Positions 35,511 through 43,416 of a DNA stretch of 64,000 nt are shown one piece after another (within the stretch, counting starts at the first letter, position 1; the number at the start of each line of letters is the position of its first letter). The DNA is from Pseudomonadales bacterium. Its GTDB lineage: Bacteria; Pseudomonadota; Gammaproteobacteria; Pseudomonadales; Azotimanducaceae. The notes beneath the pieces are model-generated. The model saw only the letters and a list, made by a program, of their open reading frames with translations, made no database searches and was not told where the DNA came from. The DNA is taken from contig JAEPOO010000001.1 of the NCBI GenBank assembly GCA_017642855.1, positions 1,837,469 through 1,901,468 on the forward strand, read 5' to 3'. Made by a program: the position numbers and the translations under genes.

Positions 35511-37166
35511 ATGTTGGATCTCATCATAAGAAACGGCACCATCGTTGACGGCACCGGCATGCCTGGATACATGGGCGACATTGGCATACAGGACGGAAAG
35601 ATCGTCGCAACCGGCAGTATCGATGACAGCGCCACCGAAGAAGTGGACGCAACCGGACTCACCGTCGCCCCGGGTTTTATCGACCCACATACCCACTTTG
35701 ATGCGCAACTGCTCTGGGACGGCAAAGCCAAACCAGCCATTGAACACGGCGTCACAACCATCGTGCCCGGTAACTGTTCACTGTCATTGGCGCCTCTTAA
35801 AGCAGAGCACCGCATGAAGCTGGTTGGCATGTTCAACCAAATCGAAGAGATGCCCATCAAAGCCTTCGAAGAAGGTGTTGAATGGAACTGGGAGACCTTT
35901 GATGAGTTTATTGCGCGCATCAAGAAAGGTCTGACGATCAACGTGGCGCCACTGGTTGGTCACAGCGTTTTGAGACTTTGGGTGATGGGTGATGCTTCCA
36001 TGGAACGCACCGCCAACGCTGAAGAGATCAAAGGCATGCAGGCATTGCTTGAGGAATGCCTGAAAGCCGGTGCGATAGGTTTGAGCACCAGCTTTGTGGA
36101 TATGGACGAAACCCTGCAGCCAGTGCCAAGCCGGTACGCCGATCAGGAAGAACTTCATGCGCTCTGCGAAGTACTGAGCAGCCACAACAAGATTCTGCAG
36201 ATCGTTCATGAATTCTATGACGCTGACCTGACCGTCGCTAGAATCGATCAGCTCGCAGAAATCAGCCTGAAGTACAAGATCACCACAACTTTCTCACCAC
36301 TGTTCGTAAACGCCACCGAAGATGACAGCGTCGCCAAGGTCATGGCGAGGGTGGATGAGCAGTTTCAGCGTGGTGCCAGAGTATGGCCGCAGGTACAAAC
36401 CCGCCCCATCGACATCAGCTTCTGTTTTGAAGTGCCGAGCCTGCTGTTTATTCGCCTGCCAAGCTGGTACCAGGTCATGCGTTTTGGCACACACGACGAG
36501 ATCGTCGCAGCTTTTAAAGATGAAGAACGTCGCACGCAAATGGTTGCCGAGGCGGAAACCATGTCGCCACTCTGGGACATGCTGGTTCTAAGACAGGTTG
36601 ACAGCGACGCGAATCAGTCGCTGGTTGGTAAAACCCTGGCGGAGATCGCCGGTATGCGAAACACCTCTGCGATCGAGACCATGATCGATCTTTCCCTGGA
36701 AGAAGACCTGCAGGCACATTTCCTGGCAGCGAACATGGGACATACTGACAACGCAATGGTCGGTGAACTGCTGGCGAACCCACGCGTACACCTGGGCGCA
36801 AGCGACGGCGGTGCTCACATATTGTCCTTTTCCACCTATGGCGATACCGGGTACCTGTTCAGCCAGTTCGTAAGACATTGCAAAGCCCTCACGATCGAAC
36901 AGGCGGTTAAAAAGATCACGCTGGATACGGCAAATATTTGGGGCATGAAAAACCGCGGTGTCCTGAAAGAAGGTTACGCTGCAGATGTCACCATCTTTGA
37001 TGCGGAACAAATTGATCGCGGCGATGAGTACTACACGGATGACGTACCCGGAGACGGCCATCGTTATGTTCGCGATGCGATCGGTGTGCACACCGTCGTC
37101 ATCGGCGGCGCGGTTGCCTACCAGGACGGCGAATATACGGACTCTGCTCGCGGCAGCATTGTCTAG
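35511..37166 (+). CDS. N-acyl-D-amino-acid deacylase-like amidohydrolase
   Basis: A 551-residue amidohydrolase of the D-aminoacylase group. The N-terminal LIIRNGTIVDGTGMPGYMGDI strand, the PGFIDPHTHFDAQL metal-binding HxH, GNCSLSLAPL (the Cys of the family) and the late LGASDGGAHILSFS aspartate are visible; the last 100 residues (GYAADVTIFDAEQI) form the small beta-sandwich. The catalytic motifs are intact, so it hydrolyses an N-acyl-D-amino acid or related amide in the cytoplasm. It is preceded by two small proteins and followed 10 bp later by an epoxide-hydrolase-like gene. Substrate unknown. Confidence 0.9.
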   Translation: MLDLIIRNGTIVDGTGMPGYMGDIGIQDGKIVATGSIDDSATEEVDATGLTVAPGFIDPHTHFDAQLLWDGKAKPAIEHGVTTIVPGNCSLSLAPLKAEHRMKLVGMFNQIEEMPIKAFEEGVEWNWETFDEFIARIKKGLTINVAPLVGHSVLRLWVMGDASMERTANAEEIKGMQALLEECLKAGAIGLSTSFVDMDETLQPVPSRYADQEELHALCEVLSSHNKILQIVHEFYDADLTVARIDQLAEISLKYKITTTFSPLFVNATEDDSVAKVMARVDEQFQRGARVWPQVQTRPIDISFCFEVPSLLFIRLPSWYQVMRFGTHDEIVAAFKDEERRTQMVAEAETMSPLWDMLVLRQVDSDANQSLVGKTLAEIAGMRNTSAIETMIDLSLEEDLQAHFLAANMGHTDNAMVGELLANPRVHLGASDGGAHILSFSTYGDTGYLFSQFVRHCKALTIEQAVKKITLDTANIWGMKNRGVLKEGYAADVTIFDAEQIDRGDEYYTDDVPGDGHRYVRDAIGVHTVVIGGAVAYQDGEYTDSARGSIV

Positions 37167-37176
37167 GACAGCTGAT

Positions 37177-38130
37177 ATGACGGCAATTTCGCAGCGCCGG
37201 GTCGCGACCAACGGCATTGAGCTGAACATCGCTGAAGCCGGTGAAGGACCACTGGTCCTGATGGTGCACGGCTTTCCAGAATCCTGGTACTCCTGGCGAC
37301 ATCAGATCCCGGCATTAGCGGATGCTGGCTACCATGCGGTTGCTGTTGATATGCGCGGTTACGGAAAAAGCGACAAACCTCAGGACATCAGTGGCTACAA
37401 CCAGGTTGAGGTCACCAATGACATCATTGGTCTGATCCCGGCATTGGGTTATGAAACGGCCGTTGTCTTTGGTCACGACTGGGGCGGCCCAACCGCCTGG
37501 AGTTGTGCGCTCAACCATCCAGACAAAGTCAGTGCTGTGGGCGTGTTGTCAGTTCCCTTCTCATCTCGACCCGAGGCACCGCCGCTCGACACCATGAAGG
37601 CGATTTTCAAAGGTCAGTTCTTTTATCAACTCTACTTCCAGGAGCCCGGTCTCGCGGAGAAGGAATGGGCATCGAATGTCAGAGTGAACCTGCGCAAATT
37701 TTTCCATCTGGGCTCCGGCAGCTTTGACCCGTCAGGCATGCAACCTAAGACCGAGGATTCAGATCTGCTCTCCGACATCGAGGATCCAGGATCGCTGGGT
37801 GACTGGTGCACCGAACAGGATCTCGACTTTTATACCCAGGAATTTGAGAACAGCGGATTTCGTGGGCCACTCAACTATTACCGCAATCACAACCTGACCT
37901 GGGCGCTCACAAAAGATGCACCCACAAAAATTGAACAGCCCGCCATGTTCGCGGCGGGCAACAAAGATGGTGTGATCATCATGGCTGCGGAGGCCCTTAA
38001 AGCCATGCCACATTACGTGACTGATCTTCGCGTGAACGAGTTGATCGATGGCATTGGTCACTGGACGCAACAGGAAGCGCCAGAGGAGGTGAGCAACCTC
38101 ATGCTATCTTTCCTCGCTTCCCTAAAGTAA
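37177..38130 (+). CDS. Epoxide-hydrolase-like alpha/beta hydrolase
   Basis: A 317-residue alpha/beta hydrolase with the epoxide hydrolase pattern: MVHGFPESWYSWRHQIPALAD carries HGxP, GHDWGGPTAW carries the nucleophilic Asp (HDWGG), and GIGHWTQQEAPEEVS the base His. The cap domain holds FYQLYFQEPGLAE. The Asp nucleophile and HGFPE motif favour an epoxide hydrolase over an esterase. It is 10 bp downstream of the D-aminoacylase-like gene and 21 bp upstream of an FAD oxidoreductase, which could make the epoxide. The ATG at 37177 follows AGGA. Confidence 0.88.
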   Translation: MTAISQRRVATNGIELNIAEAGEGPLVLMVHGFPESWYSWRHQIPALADAGYHAVAVDMRGYGKSDKPQDISGYNQVEVTNDIIGLIPALGYETAVVFGHDWGGPTAWSCALNHPDKVSAVGVLSVPFSSRPEAPPLDTMKAIFKGQFFYQLYFQEPGLAEKEWASNVRVNLRKFFHLGSGSFDPSGMQPKTEDSDLLSDIEDPGSLGDWCTEQDLDFYTQEFENSGFRGPLNYYRNHNLTWALTKDAPTKIEQPAMFAAGNKDGVIIMAAEALKAMPHYVTDLRVNELIDGIGHWTQQEAPEEVSNLMLSFLASLK

Positions 38131-38151
38131 AGCACCCATAGAACAGAAGAG

Positions 38152-39663
38152 ATGACTGAGACAAAAGAAAACATTGGCGTGATCGGCGCGGGCATATGTG
38201 GGCTCTGCACAGCTCTCGCGCTTTCCAGCAAAGGATACCAGGTGACCGTCTACGAGCGGGATGTCGCACCACCGCAAGGCGACGCCGACCAGGCCTTTTT
38301 TGAATGGCAGCGACGCGGGGCTGCGCAGTTCCGCCATCCACATGCGTTCCTTGCCGTCATGTGCAACTTGATGCAGCAGAACTACCCGGAGCTGGTCGAG
38401 AACTTCTGGGAGGCTGGCGCCCGCAAAGTCACCTTTGCAGAAATGCTGCCGGACGAAATGAAAGAATCCTATGTACCCGAACCCGGCGATGATGAGATGT
38501 GGTTACTCATGTGTCGACGCGCGACGATGGAAACGGTGTTACGCCGCTACGTGGAAAATCGTCCGAATGTCACGATCAACAATCGGAGCAATATCGTGGG
38601 GATGGAAGCCTCGGTTGAAGAGGGACAGATTACCGTCAGCGGCATCAAGCTTCAGATAGAACGCGGCGACACTGAAACGGTGCTTCACGATGTCATCGTG
38701 GATGCCAGCGGTCGAAACTCAAAGTTCCCAGGTTGGTTGACGGATCTTGGCGCAACCATCGACGTTGAAGATGACGATGCTGAAATAGTCTATTACACGC
38801 GTCATTTTAAAATTAAGCCCGGTGAAAAAGAACCGCCCCGCTCTGGAAAAGATCGTTCAGCAGGCGACCTCGGTTACATTAAATTCGGCGTATTCCCTGG
38901 CGACAACGGCCACTTCGCAGTCATTCTTTGTCTGCCCAATCACGAAACAGAACTACGTGAGGCTGTGAAAGACCCGGAACGGTTCAATCAGATCTGCTGC
39001 GCGATTCCTGGACTCTATCCCTGGGTGAACGAAGATAAAGCCATACCGACAACCTCTTCTTTCGGTTTCGGGAATATTCATGCGGTCTGGAAACACTTCG
39101 TCAAAGAAGGAAAACCGGTCGCACAAAACTACTTCGCTGTGGGTGACGCAGCGGTACGCACCAACCCGCTGTATGGACGCGGATGCTCTACAGGCATCAT
39201 CCATGCGCATCTCTTGGCAGATCTGCTGACCGAAAAAAGTGACCCACTTGAACGGGCGCTGGAGTTTGATCGGCGAACAGAAGATCGGCTTCGACCCGTC
39301 TTTGAGATGAGCCTGCGGGAAGACAAACAAGGTATCAACCGCGCCAAGGAGATCTTCGAGGGTCGAACGTTCAACGACAATAAAGGCTTCAAGCGCTGGC
39401 TAAGAGCTGCCTTCGGAGATGCCATCGCTGGTGCTTCCCGAGAAAAAATCCACGTACTTCGTGGTGCCATGCGCTCCTTTAACTTGATGGAGCGACCCGG
39501 TGATTTCCTGAAAGACCCACAAATTCGCTGGACCATACTTCGCTACATGTTCCGAGGCCGCGAACGCAACAACCGAGCTCGGTTTCAGCGTGGGCCCAAG
39601 CGCCACGAAATGCTGGAGGTCATCAGCAAGGCACCTGCACCCGTTGAAGATCAAGCAGCCTGA
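38152..39663 (+). CDS. FAD-dependent oxidoreductase (monooxygenase-like)
   Basis: A 503-residue flavoprotein of the group A monooxygenase/halogenase-like fold. GVIGAGICGLCTALALSSKG is the dinucleotide-binding motif, followed by YERD; IVDASGRNSKFPGWL is the second FAD motif, and FAVGDAAVRTNPLYGRGCS the third. NAD(P)H-binding sequence is not obvious, so the reductant is unclear. It ends the 35021-39663 unit, 21 bp behind an epoxide-hydrolase-like gene, so an epoxidation/hydrolysis pair is possible (inference). Substrate unknown. Confidence 0.85.
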   Translation: MTETKENIGVIGAGICGLCTALALSSKGYQVTVYERDVAPPQGDADQAFFEWQRRGAAQFRHPHAFLAVMCNLMQQNYPELVENFWEAGARKVTFAEMLPDEMKESYVPEPGDDEMWLLMCRRATMETVLRRYVENRPNVTINNRSNIVGMEASVEEGQITVSGIKLQIERGDTETVLHDVIVDASGRNSKFPGWLTDLGATIDVEDDDAEIVYYTRHFKIKPGEKEPPRSGKDRSAGDLGYIKFGVFPGDNGHFAVILCLPNHETELREAVKDPERFNQICCAIPGLYPWVNEDKAIPTTSSFGFGNIHAVWKHFVKEGKPVAQNYFAVGDAAVRTNPLYGRGCSTGIIHAHLLADLLTEKSDPLERALEFDRRTEDRLRPVFEMSLREDKQGINRAKEIFEGRTFNDNKGFKRWLRAAFGDAIAGASREKIHVLRGAMRSFNLMERPGDFLKDPQIRWTILRYMFRGRERNNRARFQRGPKRHEMLEVISKAPAPVEDQAA

Positions 39664-39686
39664 GCGAATCAAACAGACAAAAAAAT

Positions 39687-39709
39687 AGGCCAGGCAACCT
39701 GCCTGGCCT
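39687..39709 (-). terminator. Intrinsic terminator (mainly minus strand)
   Basis: AGGCCAGGCA-acc-TGCCTGGCCT is a perfect 10-bp stem with a 3-base loop. The plus strand carries seven A residues just before it (39679-39685), so in the minus-strand transcript the stem is followed by a U-tract. It lies 24 bp past the FAD gene and ends minus-strand transcripts from the right. Confidence 0.75.
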
Positions 39710-39714
39710 TGAAG

Positions 39715-39792
39715 GAGTCAGAATCCTGACTCATCGGAGTATCGGTCCCAAAGGGGAGAGAAACGCGGGACCTGAAACCTATACGACATAGG
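39715..39792. other. Series of hairpins in the 39664-40393 gap
   Basis: Three more inverted repeats follow the terminator: GAGTCAG-aatc-CTGACTC (39715-39732), GGTCCC...GGGACC (39744-39772) and CCTAT-acgac-ATAGG (39778-39792). Four stems within 106 bp is denser than elsewhere in the window, and might be a structured RNA or a 3' untranslated region on the minus strand. The remaining sequence up to 39931 shows no ORF with support. Confidence 0.4.
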
Positions 39793-39931
39793 ACCCTGCG
39801 ACGGCCCATCGGTTTCTTCACCGTTCAGACGATGTTCAGGCTCACAGGCTTTTGTCTATCCAGGGCCTCTGACCAACGCCGAACCTCTGACAACACTGAC
39901 AGGTTTCGGGGCAGATCCAACCAGCCTGCGC

Positions 39932-40216
39932 TCAAGGCGCTCTGGACCAATCTTCCACAAGGTTCTTCATGGGCTCATCAGACACACGAGCCGTTTTCCC
40001 GTCAGGATCGAGGGGCTCGAAGGCTGCAGATGGAACGGCTGATGCTGCATCAGTCGATGATGGTTCCCGGGTATCGGCCATTTGGGGCTGGTCGACCCGA
40101 GCACTGACGATGACATCATCAAGAACGAGGCGAATTTTGGAGGCATGGCAGATGGGAATATCCAGCGCCTGGAGTACGCCTATGCTAGATACCGCCAGCG
40201 TTAATCCTATTTTCAA
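39932..40216 (-). CDS. Possible small secreted or membrane-anchored protein
   Basis: A 94-codon minus-strand frame starting with TTG at 40216, preceded by GAGGG very close to the start. The N-terminus is hydrophobic (KIGLTLAVSSIGVLQALD), which could be a signal peptide, and the rest is acidic and Ser/Ala/Pro rich (EPSSTDAASAVPSAAFEPLD), ending EDWSRAP. No homologue is known to me. It lies between the methyltransferase gene at 40394 and the minus-strand terminator at 39687, and no competing gene is convincing in this stretch. The weak start and lack of family make it uncertain. Confidence 0.4.
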   Translation of the reverse strand: MKIGLTLAVSSIGVLQALDIPICHASKIRLVLDDVIVSARVDQPQMADTREPSSTDAASAVPSAAFEPLDPDGKTARVSDEPMKNLVEDWSRAP

Positions 40217-40393
40217 GTCCCTCGCTCTTCGTGTTCTGACAAACCGGTATTCTCAGTACAACTTCTATGCCAAGCTTTGCCATCGCACCGAGACGCCTGA
40301 TTATCCCGGGTACACCTGAAAATTCTTGAACTTTAGACTGAAAAAATGTGCTTTTTTTGCAATTTGCAATGCATCTCGCACCTCAGAATGAGA

Positions 40394-41110
40394 TCAGTCG
40401 CCACGTGTGTTCGTTTCTTCGAGACTGGATTTCGCAAAAACCAGGAAGTGCTGTTGTGGTAACACGTTGTCGTTGTACTCGAACGCCAGTCCCAGCGCCG
40501 TCATTTCTTTTACGACCTGCGCCTCACTCATCTTGTGCAGGCGTTTGATCGGGACACGACGATCCTCCGCTCGGTATTCAATCAATACCAGCTGGCCACC
40601 CGGCTTTAATGCTTCCACCATCGCCCTGCCCATTTCAAAGGGGTAAGAAAACTCATGGTAGGCGTCCACGAGAAATATCAGATCCACGCTGTTCGCCTGA
40701 AGTCCTGGGCTAGTTTCCGTGCCCAGTACGGTTTCAACATTCGATATCCCCGAGGCAGCAATCCTGGCGTCCATGATATCCAGCATTTCCTGCTGAATAT
40801 CCACCGCGTAGAGGTAGCCAACCCGGTTCGCCAACCGAAGGCTAAAGTAACCGGTCCCAGCGCCGATATCCGCAACGATACTGGTGTCGTCCACCGGCAA
40901 ACTGGACAACAACAGATCCGTTCGCTCTACCCGCTCACGATCAGAACGTTCAAGCCAGCCAGCGCCGAGATGCCCCATCACCTGGGAAATTTCGCGCCCC
41001 AGGTAAGTTTTACCGATGCCATCGCGGGCAGGTGTTTTTGCACCATAGATTTGCTCGCCGGCTAAAGGTGCAGAAAACCAAAGTAGCATGAGGAGGAAGA
41101 GTCTTTTCAT
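40394..41110 (-). CDS. Exported class I SAM-dependent methyltransferase
   Basis: A 238-residue protein with an N-terminal signal peptide (MKRLFLLMLLWFSAPLAG) and a Rossmann methyltransferase fold: VADIGAGTGYFSLRLANRVG is motif I, YAVDIQQEMLDIM carries the Asp that binds the SAM ribose, DLIFLVDAYHEFSYP is motif II and LKPGGQLVLIEYR motif III. A signal peptide on a SAM enzyme is unusual, because SAM is cytoplasmic, but it is a known pattern for a group of marine proteobacterial proteins. The ATG at 41110 has no clear ribosome-binding site. It is divergent from ubiG (109-bp gap). Confidence 0.8.
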   Translation of the reverse strand: MKRLFLLMLLWFSAPLAGEQIYGAKTPARDGIGKTYLGREISQVMGHLGAGWLERSDRERVERTDLLLSSLPVDDTSIVADIGAGTGYFSLRLANRVGYLYAVDIQQEMLDIMDARIAASGISNVETVLGTETSPGLQANSVDLIFLVDAYHEFSYPFEMGRAMVEALKPGGQLVLIEYRAEDRRVPIKRLHKMSEAQVVKEMTALGLAFEYNDNVLPQQHFLVFAKSSLEETNTRGD

Positions 41111-41219
41111 ATGAGTGTTACGTTGCCCATCAGTCGGATTACCCTGGACAGAAACTAAACGATTCTCAGCAGAGACGCACTTGCGCAGGGCAGAAGGCGT
41201 CGTCGAGCGTATAAGCGAC

Positions 41220-41942
41220 ATGAACAGCGCCATCAAGAAAGAAATCAGCCAATTCAATCGGTTGGCAAGCACATGGTGGGACAACGAAGGGCCCATGTGG
41301 CCTCTGCACCGACTCAACGCCCTACGCGTCCCGTTTATTCTCCGCCACGCCCGCAGGCACTTTGACTGTTCCTCCTCCGCCGACTTCAGCGCGTTGAGAT
41401 TCCTCGACATTGGTTGCGGGGCCGGCATTCTCTCTGAATCCATCGCCCGAACCGGCGCATCGGTGGTTGGTATCGATGCGGCAGACAGGAACATCGACAT
41501 TGCCCGACAACATGGCGCGGCTGAGGGACTGGATATTGCGTACTTCAACACAACCATCGAATCTTTCGAATCAGACGAGCTTTTTGACGTGGTCCTCAAC
41601 ATGGAAGTGGTCGAACATGTGGCTGATCCGCAGCGGTTTCTCAAAGACTGCGCACGACGCGTTCGCCCTGGCGGATTGATGTTCGTTGCCACGATTAATC
41701 GCACCGTCTATTCCGCCATTACCGCAATCTTTGGCGCCGAATATGTCCTTGGCTGGCTGCCAAAAGGCACTCACCAGTGGGGCCAATTTGTCACGCCCGA
41801 GGAAACCCGGGTTGCACTCCAGTCCGATGATTTCAGCGTGATCGAGCAAACCGGCGTTGCCGTTAACCCCTTAACCAAGTCCATGGCATTGAACGCTTTC
41901 CTGGGTGGCAATTACATGCTCGTCGCGGAAAGACGCGCCTGA
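41220..41942 (+). CDS. ubiG: 3-demethylubiquinol 3-O-methyltransferase
   Basis: A 240-residue class I methyltransferase. NSAIKKEISQFNRLASTWWD is the UbiG N-terminus, FLDIGCGAGILSESIARTGA motif I, VGIDAADRNIDIARQH motif II-like and NMEVVEHVADPQRFLKDC the EVxEH signature of UbiG; the C-terminus has WLPKGTHQWGQFVTPEE, a UbiG/Coq3 hallmark. It methylates two steps of ubiquinone synthesis. It starts with ATG at 41220 and is followed after 3 bp by the Coq7-type gene, so the two ubiquinone genes form a unit. Confidence 0.93.
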   Translation: MNSAIKKEISQFNRLASTWWDNEGPMWPLHRLNALRVPFILRHARRHFDCSSSADFSALRFLDIGCGAGILSESIARTGASVVGIDAADRNIDIARQHGAAEGLDIAYFNTTIESFESDELFDVVLNMEVVEHVADPQRFLKDCARRVRPGGLMFVATINRTVYSAITAIFGAEYVLGWLPKGTHQWGQFVTPEETRVALQSDDFSVIEQTGVAVNPLTKSMALNAFLGGNYMLVAERRA

Positions 41943-41945
41943 TCG

Positions 41946-42500
41946 GTGAATACCCTCACCGACCTGCAAGAAATCTACAGCAGCTACGATAAACAAAAGT
42001 GGCTGATCCAAGAGCTACGCTCGGATCACGCCGGAGAAACCGGCGCGATCTGGATTTACAAGGGAATCCTCGCAACAAGCCGTGATGATGCCATCAAGGC
42101 ATTCAGCCAGCGGCATCTGAGGACGGAGATAGATCACCTGCGACTCATGGAAAGACTCTTGCCCACAACAGAGCACAGTCGACTACTCCCTGTTTGGCGT
42201 ATCGCCGGATTCCTCACCGGCGCCATCCCGGCACTATTTGGGCAACGGACTGTGTTCCTGACCATCAATGCGGTCGAGCGCTTTGTAGAGGAACACTATC
42301 AACAACAGATAGATCGACTTAACGACGACGGCTTGTTCGAGGTCGCCACGCTACTTGAGCAATGTATGGCCGATGAAGTCTCACACCAACTCGAAGCCGC
42401 CAGCCTCATGGGAGACAGAAAAGGCGCTTTCGATTCCTTCGTCACCTGGCTTGTCAGTGCTGGCAGCGCCATCGCGGTGAAATGCGCAAGGCTCATCTGA
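41946..42500 (+). CDS. coq7: Coq7-type demethoxyubiquinone hydroxylase
   Basis: A 184-residue di-iron protein that hydroxylates the C6 position of the ubiquinone ring; it replaces UbiF in many proteobacteria. Iron ligands are visible in LRSDHAGETGAIWIYKG, HLRTEIDHLRLMER (ExxH), NAVERFVEEHY and MADEVSHQLEAA (ExxH). The start is GTG at 41946, 3 bp after ubiG. Size, motifs and the gene pair with ubiG all agree. It converges on the hotdog-fold gene ending at 42503. Confidence 0.93.
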   Translation: MNTLTDLQEIYSSYDKQKWLIQELRSDHAGETGAIWIYKGILATSRDDAIKAFSQRHLRTEIDHLRLMERLLPTTEHSRLLPVWRIAGFLTGAIPALFGQRTVFLTINAVERFVEEHYQQQIDRLNDDGLFEVATLLEQCMADEVSHQLEAASLMGDRKGAFDSFVTWLVSAGSAIAVKCARLI

Positions 42501-42502
42501 CA

Positions 42503-43321
42503 TTAAAGGCCACGAAGCTTATAGATCGCGCGAAGCTCGATGCTGGCAAAACAGGTGTCCCCGTCAAAATCAAACAGATTGATCGTCGCATCCACAAACT
42601 CATGACCTTTCCGCTGAAACAGATCTTTCACCGTCATTTCACCAAGCACTTTTGCGTTAGCGGGAATCGCGGCAAAGTTTTGAGAACGGGTTTCCATGTG
42701 CACCCAGGGATTCATGTTGGCGTTGGAAGACAGCACCCAGTTAGATATACCGAGCACAAATGATGGATTGGCGAAGCCTTCTTTATAAAATGAAGACGCC
42801 ATCTCAGATCTATCTCGCAGGTAAGTGCCCATCTCATGCTCTGCATTCCAGCGAAACACAAAAGCTTTACACCCTTGCTCCATTAACTGACGCATATTCT
42901 CGGGCGTCGCCTGAGGTGGTTCAAAATCCCTTTCCGCGATCGCGTCACCTCTCCTGCTCGGAGCTTCTGGAACATCAACAGGAATATGAACGTCTGCGGT
43001 GGCTGTTGGTTTGCCGTCCGACTGGATCAGGTTCGCGCTGTAACCCGAACCTTCCTGTGATGTGATCTCAACCCGAAAGCTTTCTTCATCATAGAGCGGT
43101 GCGTTGACTCTCACGTGGGCAAAGCCAAGCTCCAGATAACGTTTACCGTAAACGACTGCGGCAGGGTGTATCAGGTAGGCAGAGACGGTGACCCCAGGTA
43201 CAAGCCCGCCTTTGAAGCCAAAGTCTTTCGCCACTTCATCGCCATGAATCTCATTTTTTGAATTCGGCACCTGGTTGAACGCTACACCCTGCCAGTTTCT
43301 AAACATTCCATTTCGTTCCAT
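42503..43321 (-). CDS. Hotdog/MaoC-like dehydratase-fold protein
   Basis: A protein of about 272 residues with a hotdog-like fold in the N-terminal half: MFRNWQGVAFNQVPNSKNEIH, then DFGFKGGLVPGVTVSAYLIHPA, a pattern of MaoC-like proteins, and two-domain symmetry with a second half containing NANMNPWVHMETRSQNF. The usual MaoC catalytic Asp-His is not clear, so hydratase activity is not sure. I set the start at 43321; in-frame starts at 43336 and 43375 are alternatives. It is divergent from ilvD and converges on the coq7-type gene. Confidence 0.7.
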   Translation of the reverse strand: MERNGMFRNWQGVAFNQVPNSKNEIHGDEVAKDFGFKGGLVPGVTVSAYLIHPAAVVYGKRYLELGFAHVRVNAPLYDEESFRVEITSQEGSGYSANLIQSDGKPTATADVHIPVDVPEAPSRRGDAIAERDFEPPQATPENMRQLMEQGCKAFVFRWNAEHEMGTYLRDRSEMASSFYKEGFANPSFVLGISNWVLSSNANMNPWVHMETRSQNFAAIPANAKVLGEMTVKDLFQRKGHEFVDATINLFDFDGDTCFASIELRAIYKLRGL

Positions 43322-43416
43322 GCCACTTTCCGACATTCTATCTTGCAAACTTGTCGATAGCATCGTGAGAGTCATTCGTGTAATTTGCTGCGTCAGAAAC
43401 CGGAGGAGAATTCACC

